From Solirubrobacterales bacterium (GTDB lineage: Bacteria > Actinomycetota > Thermoleophilia > Solirubrobacterales > JACPNS01), in contig JACPNS010000013.1 of the NCBI GenBank assembly GCA_016185345.1, forward strand, positions 74,432 to 120,261: 45,830 nt of DNA. The letters run 5' to 3'. Both the position numbers and the translations under genes were made by a program. The notes under the pieces were generated by a model, which worked only from the letters and a program-made list of their open reading frames with translations, made no database searches and was not told the DNA's origin. Positions 17,083-25,433 of this stretch are shown here, piece after piece (the stretch's first letter is position 1; the number at the start of each line of letters is the position of its first letter).

Positions 17083-17451
17083 CTACGCCGACCTGACTTC
17101 GCGCGGGTCGATCCTCAGCTCAGCGATTGCGAAGCACGCGGCAACGAAAATGCCACGGAGACTGATTAGGAAGAAGCCAGCGATGATCAACCAGGCGCCG
17201 GTCGTCAGATCGCCGAAGACTGCGAGCACCACTCCCGCGAGTGCGGCTACGACGCCAAGCGGAGCCACACCGAAACGCAACGCGTTTTCTACGCGGTTTA
17301 GGAGTTCGTTGACGCAGACAGGCGGCGCCGTCGTGAACGCGATTGTCCACGGCACGAACACACCTTTCGAGCGCGCGATCCTCGCGAACCAAGCCTCAAT
17401 CGCAAAGTCGAGCAAGACAATCGTCGGCAGGAGAATGATCTCCTCCACGGC
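17083..17451 (-). CDS. Small polytopic membrane protein, unknown
   Basis: About 122 aa from a GTG at 17451 (VEEIILLPTIVLLDF...). Upstream codons in the same frame coincide with the tail of the preceding gene and look non-coding. Three hydrophobic stretches are visible: LPTIVLLDFAIEAWFA, VAPLGVVAALAGVVLAVF and GAWLIIAGFFLISLRGIFVAACFA. No family was recognised. It follows the frameshifted membrane gene (17457-17959) closely on the same strand and is convergent with the HEPN gene. Confidence 0.55.
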   Translation of the reverse strand, partial: AVEEIILLPTIVLLDFAIEAWFARIARSKGVFVPWTIAFTTAPPVCVNELLNRVENALRFGVAPLGVVAALAGVVLAVFGDLTTGAWLIIAGFFLISLRGIFVAACFAIAELRIDPREVRSA

Positions 17452-17456
17452 GCGCT

Positions 17457-17630
17457 TCAGGTTCCGGAAATTGGCGCGGGTGTGTCCGCGGGCTCTGGCG
17501 CGGGAGCGGGAACTGCACCAAAGGCTAGGCACGCCTCAACGAAAACACGCTTCGAAGCGATCGCGAACCCAGCGAAGAAGCAGGCCAGGCAGAAGACAAA
17601 AAACGAGCCCACTGCGAACGCGGCCCGTCG
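17457..17630 (-). pseudogene. Out-of-frame C-terminal piece of the membrane protein at 17525-17959
   Basis: This frame continues a believable membrane protein: AAFAVGSFFVFCLACFFAGF then IASKRVFVEACLAFG and a Pro/Ala tail ending PISGT. The annotated frame of the upstream gene becomes Ser/Arg-rich at the same place. Adding one G to the GGG at 17624-17626 (minus strand) joins the two, giving DGAAFAVGSFF. So one base seems to be missing. Confidence 0.5.
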
Positions 17631-17959
17631 GACTGCCGGACCCGCCCGGAGGCGACCACGTACTCGAGCCAAACTGCCCCTGAGGCGCTGATCGTCGCGC
17701 TGATTCCCAAGAGCAAGTAGAAGATCTCGGGATTGTTAGAGCGCGCGAACCACGCCGCGACCAAAATGACGAGAGCGACAGGAATCGCCCTGAAGCGGAA
17801 CCTCTTGTAGGTGCGCAGTTGTGACTCGCTCAGCAATGGCTCGACATCCTTGAGGTTGTAGAACCAAGGGAGCTGTACTCCCCGTCTACGTGTGCGCAGA
17901 CGCATCGCGAGTACGGCCGCGAGCGGTACAAAAAAGAGCAAGCCAACGAGGAGCTCCAT
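17525..17959 (-). CDS. Membrane protein of unknown function, probably frameshifted
   Basis: 144 aa as it stands. Hydrophobic segments: ELLVGLLFFVPLAAVLAM, AIPVALVILVAAWFA and IFYLLLGISATISASGAVWLEYVV. A cytoplasmic-type loop, NLKDVEPLLSESQLRTYKRFRFR, separates the first two. The last ~40 residues (SDGPRSQWARFLSSAW...) are out of character, and the likely true C-terminus is in another frame (17457-17630). The ATG overlaps the aldehyde dehydrogenase stop as TAATG, so it is coupled to that gene. Confidence 0.6.
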   Translation of the reverse strand: MELLVGLLFFVPLAAVLAMRLRTRRRGVQLPWFYNLKDVEPLLSESQLRTYKRFRFRAIPVALVILVAAWFARSNNPEIFYLLLGISATISASGAVWLEYVVASGRVRQSDGPRSQWARFLSSAWPASSLGSRSLRSVFSLRRA

Positions 17960-19602
17960 TACTTCGTCAGATTCTTCGCAATCCGCCCAGTCATCTTGCC
18001 CAGCGCCGGAGCGCCATCCTTCAGCGATGACAACCGACCCTTGCCCTTCGAGTAAACAAGGTCAATAGTCGAGCGAATGGCAGGCCCAACAGTCTCCCCG
18101 TACGGGTAAACCCACATCGAAGCCTCACGCGCGTTCGTCGCCGCGATCACCTTCGGCTCAACCGACTCATAGAACCCGAACTTCGAGTGCGAGCGGCCGA
18201 TGCCGGAGTCCTTCACGCCACCCCATGAGCACTGGCACATACCGGCGCTGTACATGTGGTCGTTGATCCAGACGTTTCCGGCTTCGAGGCGTTCGGCGAT
18301 TGCGTCGCCGCGGTCCAAGTCAGAAGTCCAGACGGATGCGCCAAGGCCGAACTCGGAATCGTTGGCCATCTTGATCGCTTCGTCCTCGGAGTCAACGGTG
18401 ATGATCGGGATGACGGGTCCGAAGATCTCTTCCTTCATGATCCGCATGCCGTGGTTGACGCCGGTCAGAACTGCCGGGCGGTAGAAGTTGCCGTCCAGTC
18501 CTTCGGGCAGGTCCTTCTTGGCGATCGGTCCGCCGCAAAGCAGCGTCGCGCCATGAGCGACCGCGTCGTCAACAAGCTCGTTGACGATCTTGAACTGGTT
18601 CGGATCCGTCATCGCGGTGATCTCGGTGCTCCAGTCCATCGGGTTGCCGATCTTCATCGACTTCGCGCGCTCGACCACACCGTCAATGAACTTCGGTGCG
18701 ATGTCGTGCATCACGTAGACGCGCTCGATGCCCGCGCAGGTCTGGCCCATGTTGGCGAAACCGCCCCACGCGGCGCCGCCGATTGCGTGCTCGAGGTTTG
18801 CGTCTGACAAAACAATCATCGGGTCCTTGCCACCGAGCTCAAGGGTGATGCCCTTCAGCTGCTTGGCGCAGTCCTGGGCGATCGAACGACCGACCTCAAC
18901 AGAACCCGTGAAGAAGATCTTGCCGACGCCCGGGTCATCGACCATCGCCTGGCCCACGCGCCCACCGCCGTGCACCGTGCGCATCAGACCCTCAGGCAGA
19001 CCCGCTTCGTCAAAGACTTCCTGGATCATCTGACCGATCAAAGCTGTGAGTGATGCCGGCTTGAAGATCACTCCGTTGCCCGCCATCAGCGCGGTTGCGA
19101 TCTCGTCCAGCGCGAGGAGCCACGGGTAGTTCCACGGGCTGATCACGCCGATCACGCCGATCGGCTGGTAGTGGAACTTCATCTTGCGCGTCTTCAGGAA
19201 GAGCTGCTCGGACGGGATCTTCTCGTCGGCCAGCACTTCGCCAGCGTTGTCGGCGGTCCACCCAAGACCGTCGACAGTTGAAAGAACTTCCATCGAGTAG
19301 GACTCGGTCAGCACCTTGCCCTGCTCGGCCGTGATCAGCTTTGCGATCTCGTCCTTGCGCTCGATGATGACGTCGGCGGCGCGGCGCACGTAGCGCGCGC
19401 GGTCCTCGAAAGACATGGCTGCCCAGAACGGCTGCACCTGCTTGATCTCTGCCACGACAGCGGAAACCTGGTCCGGCGTAATCGTGGGGACGCTACCGAC
19501 GAGTTCGCCGGTTGCGGGGTTGAAGCTTTCAAGTGTTCCGGTGGGGGCCGTGGCCTCGCTGAATGCGTGCCTGGGGGCTGAGGGTGCGATGGTGGGTTCC
19601 AT
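17959..19602 (-). CDS. Aldehyde dehydrogenase family protein (succinate-semialdehyde-like)
   Basis: NAD(P)-dependent oxidation of an aldehyde to the acid. 547 aa from the ATG at 19602; an upstream in-frame extension of 22 codons looks non-coding. Motifs: SPWNYPWLLALDEIATAL, TGSVEVGRSIAQ, the general base Glu in LELGGKDP, the catalytic Cys in GQTCAGIERVYV, and EEIFGPVIPI. The length exceeds the usual ~480-500 because of a C-terminal extension of about 50 residues (VYPYGETVGPAIRSTIDLVYSKGKGRL...) seen in some actinobacterial succinate-semialdehyde or benzaldehyde-type enzymes. The substrate is not determinable here. Confidence 0.9.
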   Translation of the reverse strand: MEPTIAPSAPRHAFSEATAPTGTLESFNPATGELVGSVPTITPDQVSAVVAEIKQVQPFWAAMSFEDRARYVRRAADVIIERKDEIAKLITAEQGKVLTESYSMEVLSTVDGLGWTADNAGEVLADEKIPSEQLFLKTRKMKFHYQPIGVIGVISPWNYPWLLALDEIATALMAGNGVIFKPASLTALIGQMIQEVFDEAGLPEGLMRTVHGGGRVGQAMVDDPGVGKIFFTGSVEVGRSIAQDCAKQLKGITLELGGKDPMIVLSDANLEHAIGGAAWGGFANMGQTCAGIERVYVMHDIAPKFIDGVVERAKSMKIGNPMDWSTEITAMTDPNQFKIVNELVDDAVAHGATLLCGGPIAKKDLPEGLDGNFYRPAVLTGVNHGMRIMKEEIFGPVIPIITVDSEDEAIKMANDSEFGLGASVWTSDLDRGDAIAERLEAGNVWINDHMYSAGMCQCSWGGVKDSGIGRSHSKFGFYESVEPKVIAATNAREASMWVYPYGETVGPAIRSTIDLVYSKGKGRLSSLKDGAPALGKMTGRIAKNLTK

Positions 19603-19668
19603 CCAGTCAATATACCTGCGGACGGGGTTTGTGAAGGCGGCATTCGCGCCGCCTCCACGGATGCGCAA

Positions 19669-20655
19669 TTACTTGGCCGCTGCTTTCTTCTTTGCGCGCT
19701 TCGCGCCGTTCTTGCTGTGGCCGTTGTTGTTGGCGACTTCGCCGATCACCTCGTCGGGGAGGCCAGCTTCTTCGCGCAGGCGCTGGGCGATCTCCTTGAT
19801 CTCTTCCGGCGCGTAACTCGGAGCGAAAACGTCGGTCTGCTCGGGTAGGTCATACGGGGCGACGCCCTCGGGCATGCCCTCCTGCACAATCAGATCCTCA
19901 CCGGTCTCTGGGTGTGCTCCGTTGAAGACAGCGCCGATCTCTTTGAAGTCCTCCGGGGACCACGTGTAGAGCGTGCGATGCTGGTCGGCCTTGATGTGCG
20001 GTTTGCACTCGGGGATCTTGCTGGTCGGGATCCGTGGGGATGGGAACAGCTTCGTGAGGTCTGCGCCGGTGAGGCGCTCGACTGCGCGCGCGTACGCAAC
20101 CTGGTGCACGCCGCCGCGGACAAGCAGGTAGCCGGTCAGCGCGCGGGCTGTCGGGTGATCGACCATCTCGTAAACCTTGAGCTTGTTGTTTCGCGCTCCG
20201 GTCTCGAGGAAGAAGTTGTGGGTGAGGTCCTCGATCAGGTCGCCGGATGAGAACACGTTGTCGCCGGTCCAGGCCCTGCCGTTTGAGTCCTGCACGAGCG
20301 TGGCGCGACCGCCAGCGATGAACTGCTGCGCGTTGCGGGTGTCGGCGAACTCAGTCAAATCATTGAGACCGCTGGAGTCCTGATTCCCGCCCTCTTCGGT
20401 GAGCATCGTGTTTATCGCGGTCGAGACGAGCTCGATGTGGGCGAACTCCTCTGCGGCGATGCTGGCGATCAGGTCGTAGAACGGGCGCGCGTCTTGGCGC
20501 TTACGAAAGTTGAACGACTGGAACGTGTAGTTCATGAAGGTCGACATCTCGCCGAACTTGCCGCCGAGCAGCTCTTGGACGATCGACGCGCCGTTGGCGT
20601 CAACTTCTGTCGGGGGAGGAATCTCTGCGGGCAGACGGTCGATGCGCTGGATCAT
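19669..20655 (-). CDS. Manganese catalase
   Basis: Non-heme dimanganese catalase that dismutates hydrogen peroxide. 328 aa from an ATG with an AAAGG Shine-Dalgarno 7 nt upstream; a longer frame upstream lacks family similarity. The ferritin-like bundle shows ELLGGKFGEMSTFMNYTFQSF and AAEEFAHIELVSTAINTML (Glu and His ligands), then GGVHQVAYARAVERLTG. It ends in a Lys/Ala-rich tail KNGAKRAKKKAAAK. It stands alone between an aldehyde dehydrogenase and an SDR gene. Confidence 0.92.
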   Translation of the reverse strand: MIQRIDRLPAEIPPPTEVDANGASIVQELLGGKFGEMSTFMNYTFQSFNFRKRQDARPFYDLIASIAAEEFAHIELVSTAINTMLTEEGGNQDSSGLNDLTEFADTRNAQQFIAGGRATLVQDSNGRAWTGDNVFSSGDLIEDLTHNFFLETGARNNKLKVYEMVDHPTARALTGYLLVRGGVHQVAYARAVERLTGADLTKLFPSPRIPTSKIPECKPHIKADQHRTLYTWSPEDFKEIGAVFNGAHPETGEDLIVQEGMPEGVAPYDLPEQTDVFAPSYAPEEIKEIAQRLREEAGLPDEVIGEVANNNGHSKNGAKRAKKKAAAK

Positions 20656-20773
20656 GGTCGGGCCTTTGGGTCGAGTTGAGTTGGAGAACTCGTGACTACC
20701 CGGCGCGACTACGGCGGAACCGTTACCGCCTGGTTCCTGGCCGATCAATTCGACCTATCTGACTCGTGGCACT

Positions 20774-21610
20774 TCAGCTCACTCCGACGAGCCGCTCCGA
20801 TTCGGCCCAGAGCTGATCCTGGATCGACTTGCTCTTGGCCTGCTTGTTCTCGTGGCCGTTTGCCTTGTGGCGCATGAAGAAGACGCCGTTGATCTCTTCG
20901 CGCGGCTCGCGGCTGACGAGGTCGATGATCGGGGTTGCGCCCTGCTCGTTGCTGATCATGATGCGGTTGGCGATCGGATTGTTGTAGGCCATTCGCACGA
21001 AGAACGAATCGCGGCCGAACTTGCTCTGCACGACGCCCGGGTGAAGCGCGGCCGAGACGAAGTTCTCGTCGGCCCACTTGCGCGCGATCCCGCGGGTGAA
21101 GAGGATGTTCATCAGCTTGCCGGTGCCGTAGGCGATGTTCTCGCTCTTGTGGCTGTCGAGGTGGCCCAAGAAGACGTGGCCGTAGTTGTTGGCCATGCTC
21201 GCGGTGTTGATGATCCGCCGCTCGTCGCTTTCGAGCATGTTCGGCTTCAAGAGGTTGGTGAGCAGGAACGGCGAGAGGTGGTTGATCTGGAAGTTCGGTT
21301 CGTGGCCGTCCTTGGTCTTGTGGCGGACCTTGAACATGCCGCCGGCGTTGTTTGCCAGCACATCGATCTTCGGGGCGACGGCGCTGATTTCATCGGCGAG
21401 GCGGCGCACCTGATCGAAGTCGGCGAAGTCTGCGACCAGCGCGGGGCTGCCTACTTCTTCGGCGACGCGCTTGGTCTTCTCGGGATTGCGGCCGGTGATG
21501 ATCACGTTGGCGCCCGCGTCTTTGAGTGCTCGCGCGGCGACGGCGCCGATGCCGTCGCTTGCTCCGGTGATGACGATCGTCTTGCCTTCAACGCTTGCGT
21601 TCTCGCTCAA
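20774..21610 (-). CDS. Short-chain dehydrogenase/reductase
   Basis: 278 aa, classical-to-intermediate SDR close to the retinol dehydrogenase / WW-domain oxidoreductase group. The nucleotide site is TGASDGIG, followed by NNAGGM. The catalytic Ser is in NTASMANN and YGTGK supplies Tyr and Lys. TGRNPEK at the end of beta-2 suggests NADPH preference. The start overlaps the rarA stop by 4 bp, so it is coupled to rarA. The substrate is unknown. Confidence 0.88.
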   Translation of the reverse strand: MSENASVEGKTIVITGASDGIGAVAARALKDAGANVIITGRNPEKTKRVAEEVGSPALVADFADFDQVRRLADEISAVAPKIDVLANNAGGMFKVRHKTKDGHEPNFQINHLSPFLLTNLLKPNMLESDERRIINTASMANNYGHVFLGHLDSHKSENIAYGTGKLMNILFTRGIARKWADENFVSAALHPGVVQSKFGRDSFFVRMAYNNPIANRIMISNEQGATPIIDLVSREPREEINGVFFMRHKANGHENKQAKSKSIQDQLWAESERLVGVS

Positions 21611-22941
21611 CTGTTCCTTCTCTCTCTGGCGGCGCGTAGGCGCTCGGCCATTGCGGCCTCTTGGCCGCGATCGCTTGGTGAATAGAACTGCTCGTTGACG
21701 CTCTCGGGCAGCAGGCGCTGAGCGCTGAGCTGGCCGGGATTATCGTGCGGATAGTCGTAGTTCTCGCCTTGGCCGAGCTCTTCGGCGCCGGGGACGTTGC
21801 TGTCTTGGATCGCCCTCGGCGGGGCCGCGAGGCCATTCTTCCTTACGTGAGCGGCTGCGGCGTCGCCGGCGAGGTAGGCGCGGTTGCTGCGCGGGGCGAG
21901 GGCGAGGTAGGTGGCGGCCTGACTGAGGTTGATGCGGGCCTCGGGCAATCCGACGTAGTCGAGTGCTTGGGCGGCGGCCATCGCCAGCGGCAGGGCCTGC
22001 GGGTCGGCGTTGCCGATGTCCTCGCTGGCGAAGATCACCATTCGGCGGGCGATGAACTTCGGGTCCTCGCCACCTTCGAGCATCGCGTGCATGTAATAGA
22101 GCGCGGCGTCTGGGTCGCTGCCGCGCATCGACTTGATGAACGCGCTGGCGTAGTTGTAGTGCTTGTCTCCGCCCTTGTCGTAAAGGACTGCGCGCTGCTG
22201 CATCGCGTCTTCGGCGCGGGCCAGGTCGATGTTGGTTGCGTTCTGGGCCTGAGCGGCTTGGGCTGCGGTTTCGAGGGCGGTGAGTGCGGTGCGGGCGTCG
22301 CCGGATGATCGCTTGGCTATCAGGTCGAGGGCCTCGGGGGCGATTTCGTAGGTGCCGCTCAGGCCGCGCGGGTCGGTGATTGCTCGCTCAAGCAGTCCTC
22401 TCACGTCTTCGGTGGTGAGCGGTTCGAGCACGTAGAGGCGAGTTCTACTGAGAAGCGCGCCGTTGACTTCGAAGTACGGGTTCTCGGTGGTCGCGCCGAT
22501 CAGGATGATCGCGCCGTCTTCGACTGCCGGGAGCAGGGCGTCCTGCTGGGCCTTGTTGAAGCGGTGGATCTCGTCGAGGAAGTAGATCGTGCGGCGGCCG
22601 TTGAGCTTCAGGCGTTCGCGGGCGGCGGCGATTGCTTTGACTGCGTCGGGGCGGCCGACGACTACGGCGCTGTGCTCTTCGATGTGGGCGTCGGCGGCTT
22701 GGGCGACGAGACGGGCGATCGTGGTCTTGCCGGTGCCCGGGGGGCCGTAGAGGATCATCGAGTGGGGGGCTTTGCCGGTTAGGGCTTCGTGGAGGGCCTG
22801 GCCTGGTTGGAGCAGGTGCTTCTGACCGACAAGATCGCCCACTGATTGCGGGCGCATGCGCGCGGCCAGCGGTTCAGCGCCGGTGCGGGTTGGCGCGGCG
22901 GATTGCTGCGGTTGTGCTTCGAAGAGTTGGTCGGGAGTCAT
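21607..22941 (-). CDS. rarA: Replication-associated recombination protein A (MgsA/WRNIP1 AAA ATPase)
   Basis: AAA+ clamp-loader-like ATPase acting at stalled replication forks. 444 aa from the ATG at 22941, preceded by AGGAG at 6 nt; a TTG six codons upstream is less likely. An N-terminal DQLFEAQP segment resembles a clamp- or SSB-binding peptide. [16 protein letters not shown], Walker [11 protein letters not shown], Walker [17 protein letters not shown] and sensor [12 protein letters not shown] follow. The C-terminal MgsA tetramerisation domain contains [24 protein letters not shown]. Confidence 0.95.
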   Translation of the reverse strand: MTPDQLFEAQPQQSAAPTRTGAEPLAARMRPQSVGDLVGQKHLLQPGQALHEALTGKAPHSMILYGPPGTGKTTIARLVAQAADAHIEEHSAVVVGRPDAVKAIAAARERLKLNGRRTIYFLDEIHRFNKAQQDALLPAVEDGAIILIGATTENPYFEVNGALLSRTRLYVLEPLTTEDVRGLLERAITDPRGLSGTYEIAPEALDLIAKRSSGDARTALTALETAAQAAQAQNATNIDLARAEDAMQQRAVLYDKGGDKHYNYASAFIKSMRGSDPDAALYYMHAMLEGGEDPKFIARRMVIFASEDIGNADPQALPLAMAAAQALDYVGLPEARINLSQAATYLALAPRSNRAYLAGDAAAAHVRKNGLAAPPRAIQDSNVPGAEELGQGENYDYPHDNPGQLSAQRLLPESVNEQFYSPSDRGQEAAMAERLRAARERRNS

Positions 22942-22993
22942 GCGCTGCTCCTGATTCAACCTGACTCAAAGGTCGCCCGGTCCATTCCAAGCG

Positions 22994-23048
22994 AAAAAAT
23001 CCCACAAGGTTGCGACCTTGTCGTACGACATAGTCGCAACCTTGTAGG
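22994..23048 (-). terminator. Terminator of the MBL gene; copy B of the dispersed repeat
   Basis: 13-bp perfect arms (23004-23016 and 23033-23045) enclose a 12-bp palindrome TGTCGTACGACA (23019-23030). An alternative 7-bp hairpin ACAAGGT/ACCTTGT overlaps the left arm. On the minus strand the hairpin runs into ATTTTTT. It lies just downstream of the MBL gene (stop at 23059) and upstream of rarA. The 32 nt at 22994-23025 match 2235-2266. Confidence 0.65.
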
Positions 23049-23058
23049 AGAAAAGCGC

Positions 23059-23877
23059 TTAGGCAAGGGGTTTGGCCGTTGAGACCTCGCGCCACTCGCC
23101 GATTGCGGGGAAGATGAGCTCGACCCCTCGGTCTTCGGCTGCGGCGCGGATGCGCTCTTCGGCGTCAGGGATCCCGCGGTACATCTGTTCGTGGTCGTAG
23201 GTGCGGGTGAAGTGGATCGGGAGCATGCGAGCGGCGCTGAGCGCGTGGGCGGCGTCGACCGCCTGCTCTGGGGTGAGGTCGACCGGTTGATTGACCGGCG
23301 GCTTGTTCAGAAGGAAGTCGATCTCCACTCCGTTGCCCGGTAGACATGCGACATCGGGAGCGCCGTGCTCGGCGGTGATGTCCCACCAGTAACCGTGCCA
23401 GCCCGTGTCGCCGCAGTGGAGGACGGATTCATCGCCCGCCTTCACCAGCCACGCGACTTGGTTGGCGCCTACGCCATCGAGCGAGGGGCACGCGATCACA
23501 GTCAGCTCGCCGACCTCGAAGGATTCGCCGGCACTGAATGTCTGGCGCTCGATTCCCACTTCGACGAGCGCATCCTCGACCTGGCCGACCGCAAACGCTT
23601 GCAGGGGCGACAGAAATCGCGGCTTCTCGGGCCCGGCAACAACTCCGCCCGCCTCAACGGCCGCGGCCAGCGCCTCTGGATCGGTGTGATCACGGTGCAA
23701 GTGCGTGACCAGCGCCGCGTCAAGCGCGCCCGGCTCCAGTTGAACAAGTTCGTCGCGAAATTCCACATCGCCCCAGAACTCTTCGAAGAATCCAAGTGTC
23801 CCGATGTAGTCAATAGCGAGCCGCGAGCCGCCGTGTTCGATTTCAACGCCAGCCCATCCAAGTCGTCTAATACGCAT
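23059..23877 (-). CDS. Metallo-beta-lactamase-fold hydrolase (UlaG-like)
   Basis: 272 aa from the ATG at 23877. The metal-binding motif THLHRDHTD stands after beta strands RIRRLGWAGVEIEHGG and LAIDYIG. Later ligands are in LHCGDTGWHG and LPIHFTRTYDH. This pattern is that of the L-ascorbate-6-phosphate lactonase-like / YcbL-like MBL branch, whose members hydrolyse diverse phosphorylated or lactone substrates; the substrate here is unknown. It is divergent from a TetR gene with a 26-bp operator-like palindrome between them, so it is probably the regulated target. Confidence 0.82.
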   Translation of the reverse strand: MRIRRLGWAGVEIEHGGSRLAIDYIGTLGFFEEFWGDVEFRDELVQLEPGALDAALVTHLHRDHTDPEALAAAVEAGGVVAGPEKPRFLSPLQAFAVGQVEDALVEVGIERQTFSAGESFEVGELTVIACPSLDGVGANQVAWLVKAGDESVLHCGDTGWHGYWWDITAEHGAPDVACLPGNGVEIDFLLNKPPVNQPVDLTPEQAVDAAHALSAARMLPIHFTRTYDHEQMYRGIPDAEERIRAAAEDRGVELIFPAIGEWREVSTAKPLA

Positions 23878-23896
23878 AACCAAGCCTCAAATCTTC

Positions 23897-23922
23897 GTTT
23901 AGAGTACGAGCGTGCGCTAAAC
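23897..23922. promoter_or_regulatory. Putative TetR operator between MBL and tetR genes
   Basis: Outer arms GTTTAG and CTAAAC are perfect, and eight of the 14 inner bases are also symmetric (ACG/CGT core). TAAACT (23918-23923) is a TANNNT -10 candidate ending 8 nt before the tetR ATG, so a bound repressor would block it. The site is 20 nt upstream of the MBL start. Confidence 0.55.
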
Positions 23923-23931
23923 TATCAACAT

Positions 23932-24501
23932 ATGGCAAGAAAGTCAAGAGAAGAAGCAGAACGCACGCGCAGCGCAGTGATCGACAGCGCGTTCGCGCTC
24001 GGCGCGGCTGAAGGTCTCGAGAATCTGAGCATCGCTCGGATCGCTGATCACCTCGACATGAGCAAGAGTGGCGTCGCAGGACACTTTGAGAACAAGACAG
24101 ACCTGCAACTCGCCGCGGTGAACCACGCAATGAGCGACTTCATGGCCAACGTGTGGTTGCCGAACGCTCAGTTCAAGCCCGGCAAGCGCAGGCTTCGGGC
24201 GATCATGACCAGCTGGCTCGCGTACTCAAAGAGCCGCCATGACTACGGCGGCTGCTTCATCACCGCCGTGTCGATCGAGTTCGACGATCGGCCAGGTCCG
24301 GTTCGCGACAGGCTTCAGGAAGGCTGGCGATCCTGGATGACCATCCTTGCCGCCGATGCAAAGGCCGATGGGCTCAACGGCGCGCGCACGGTTTTCAAGC
24401 TGCACGCCCTAGTTACAGAGGCGATGTGGATGAACCAGCTCTTTGGCGACGATCGCGGCTGGCTGATCGCCCGCGCCGAGGTCGACGAAATCCTCAGCTA
24501 G
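23932..24501 (+). CDS. TetR/AcrR-family transcriptional regulator
   Basis: 189 aa from the ATG at 23932. The N-terminal helix-turn-helix reads SAFALGAAEGLENLSIARIADHLDMSKSGVAGHFENKTDL in shape, typical of TetR (GLENLSIARIA then SKSGVAGHF). The ligand domain resembles the TetR C-terminal type with YGGCFITAVSIEFDDRPGPVR. It is divergent from the MBL gene and probably represses it and itself through the palindrome in between. Its TAG stop and the stop of the convergent glycosylase gene share the same CTAG. Confidence 0.88.
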   Translation: MARKSREEAERTRSAVIDSAFALGAAEGLENLSIARIADHLDMSKSGVAGHFENKTDLQLAAVNHAMSDFMANVWLPNAQFKPGKRRLRAIMTSWLAYSKSRHDYGGCFITAVSIEFDDRPGPVRDRLQEGWRSWMTILAADAKADGLNGARTVFKLHALVTEAMWMNQLFGDDRGWLIARAEVDEILS

Positions 24502-25343
24502 AAAAGCCCAGGCTGCCCCGGCGCAGGCCGCGGCGGCTCTTCGCCGCTCTCAACCGGCATTTCGCGCGGCATCGGCACCATGCGCGCGGCCTCCATCCCG
24601 TCGAGCGGGTCGGCATAGTCGGCCGCAAATGATGCGGGATCTGGCGCTGAGACCGCTACTTCCGACTCGTCAGCAAACTCTGCCGCGAGATCCTCACCGC
24701 CCTCTGAGCCGAATGACAATCCACCCGGTCCGCCTGAGATCAGACCGGATCGGACCAGCAGTTCTTCGCGTCCGGTTGCCTGCACTCGCTCGACGAGCGT
24801 TGGCAACTGAGCAAAGTCCTCAAAGACCGTCGAGCGCAGACCGCCGTTGTAAAGCGCGGCGGCTGGGTGGTAAACCGGCAGATAGACCTGCCCGTTCTTC
24901 AGCCGCGGAGTGCCGTGAATCTCCGAAATGCGCCGGCCCGGAAGGAATCGCTCCATCGCGTGACGCCCAAGCAGCACGATCACGTCGGGATCCACGGCAA
25001 CGATCTGTTCTTCAAGCCACGGCCAGTGATGGGCGGCTTCCTCGGGAAGCGGATCGCGGTTTCCCGGTGGGCGAGCCTTCAGGACATTGGCAACGAACAC
25101 CGAATCGCGCGCGAGCTCAACAGAAGCGAGCAGCTCATCGAGCAGTTTGCCCGCCGCGCCGACGAAGGGAATGCCCTGGGCGTCCTCGTTCTTGCCGGGG
25201 GCTTCGCCGATCAACATGACGGCCGTGTTCGCATCGCCGTTGCCCGGGACCATCTGCGTGCACGAAGTGCACGGTTCGAATCCGCACGATTCAGACTTGT
25301 GCGCGAGGATCTCAGCGGAGATTTCGTCGATCGACCGTGCCAT
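24498..25343 (-). CDS. Family 4-like uracil-DNA glycosylase with altered Fe-S ligands
   Basis: Removes uracil from DNA in base-excision repair. 281 aa. Motif [13 protein letters not shown] (46-57), [29 protein letters not shown] and the C-terminal YHPAAAL are those of UDG family 4. Family 4 enzymes usually hold a 4Fe-4S cluster with a CxxC near the N-terminus and two later cysteines (KCRPP and a Cys before PxL). Here C25-x2-C28 (and C20) remain, but the later two are A90 and H106. A roughly 80-residue acidic/Pro-rich C-terminal tail follows the catalytic domain. Either the cluster is lost or it is coordinated differently. Confidence 0.85.
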   Translation of the reverse strand: MARSIDEISAEILAHKSESCGFEPCTSCTQMVPGNGDANTAVMLIGEAPGKNEDAQGIPFVGAAGKLLDELLASVELARDSVFVANVLKARPPGNRDPLPEEAAHHWPWLEEQIVAVDPDVIVLLGRHAMERFLPGRRISEIHGTPRLKNGQVYLPVYHPAAALYNGGLRSTVFEDFAQLPTLVERVQATGREELLVRSGLISGGPGGLSFGSEGGEDLAAEFADESEVAVSAPDPASFAADYADPLDGMEAARMVPMPREMPVESGEEPPRPAPGQPGLF

Positions 25344-25433
25344 ACGACTGCATGCAAGCTACCGAAACGACTCGGGCAAACGGTCGACGGGCAGCTATAA
25401 CCTCGCAAACACGGAGGACTTCAAGGGGGAAAG

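Noticed and set aside
25262-25284. GGTTCGAATCC resembling a tRNA T-loop
   Set aside because: It lies inside the glycosylase gene (codons around C20-C25), and no acceptor, D or anticodon stem can be folded around it.
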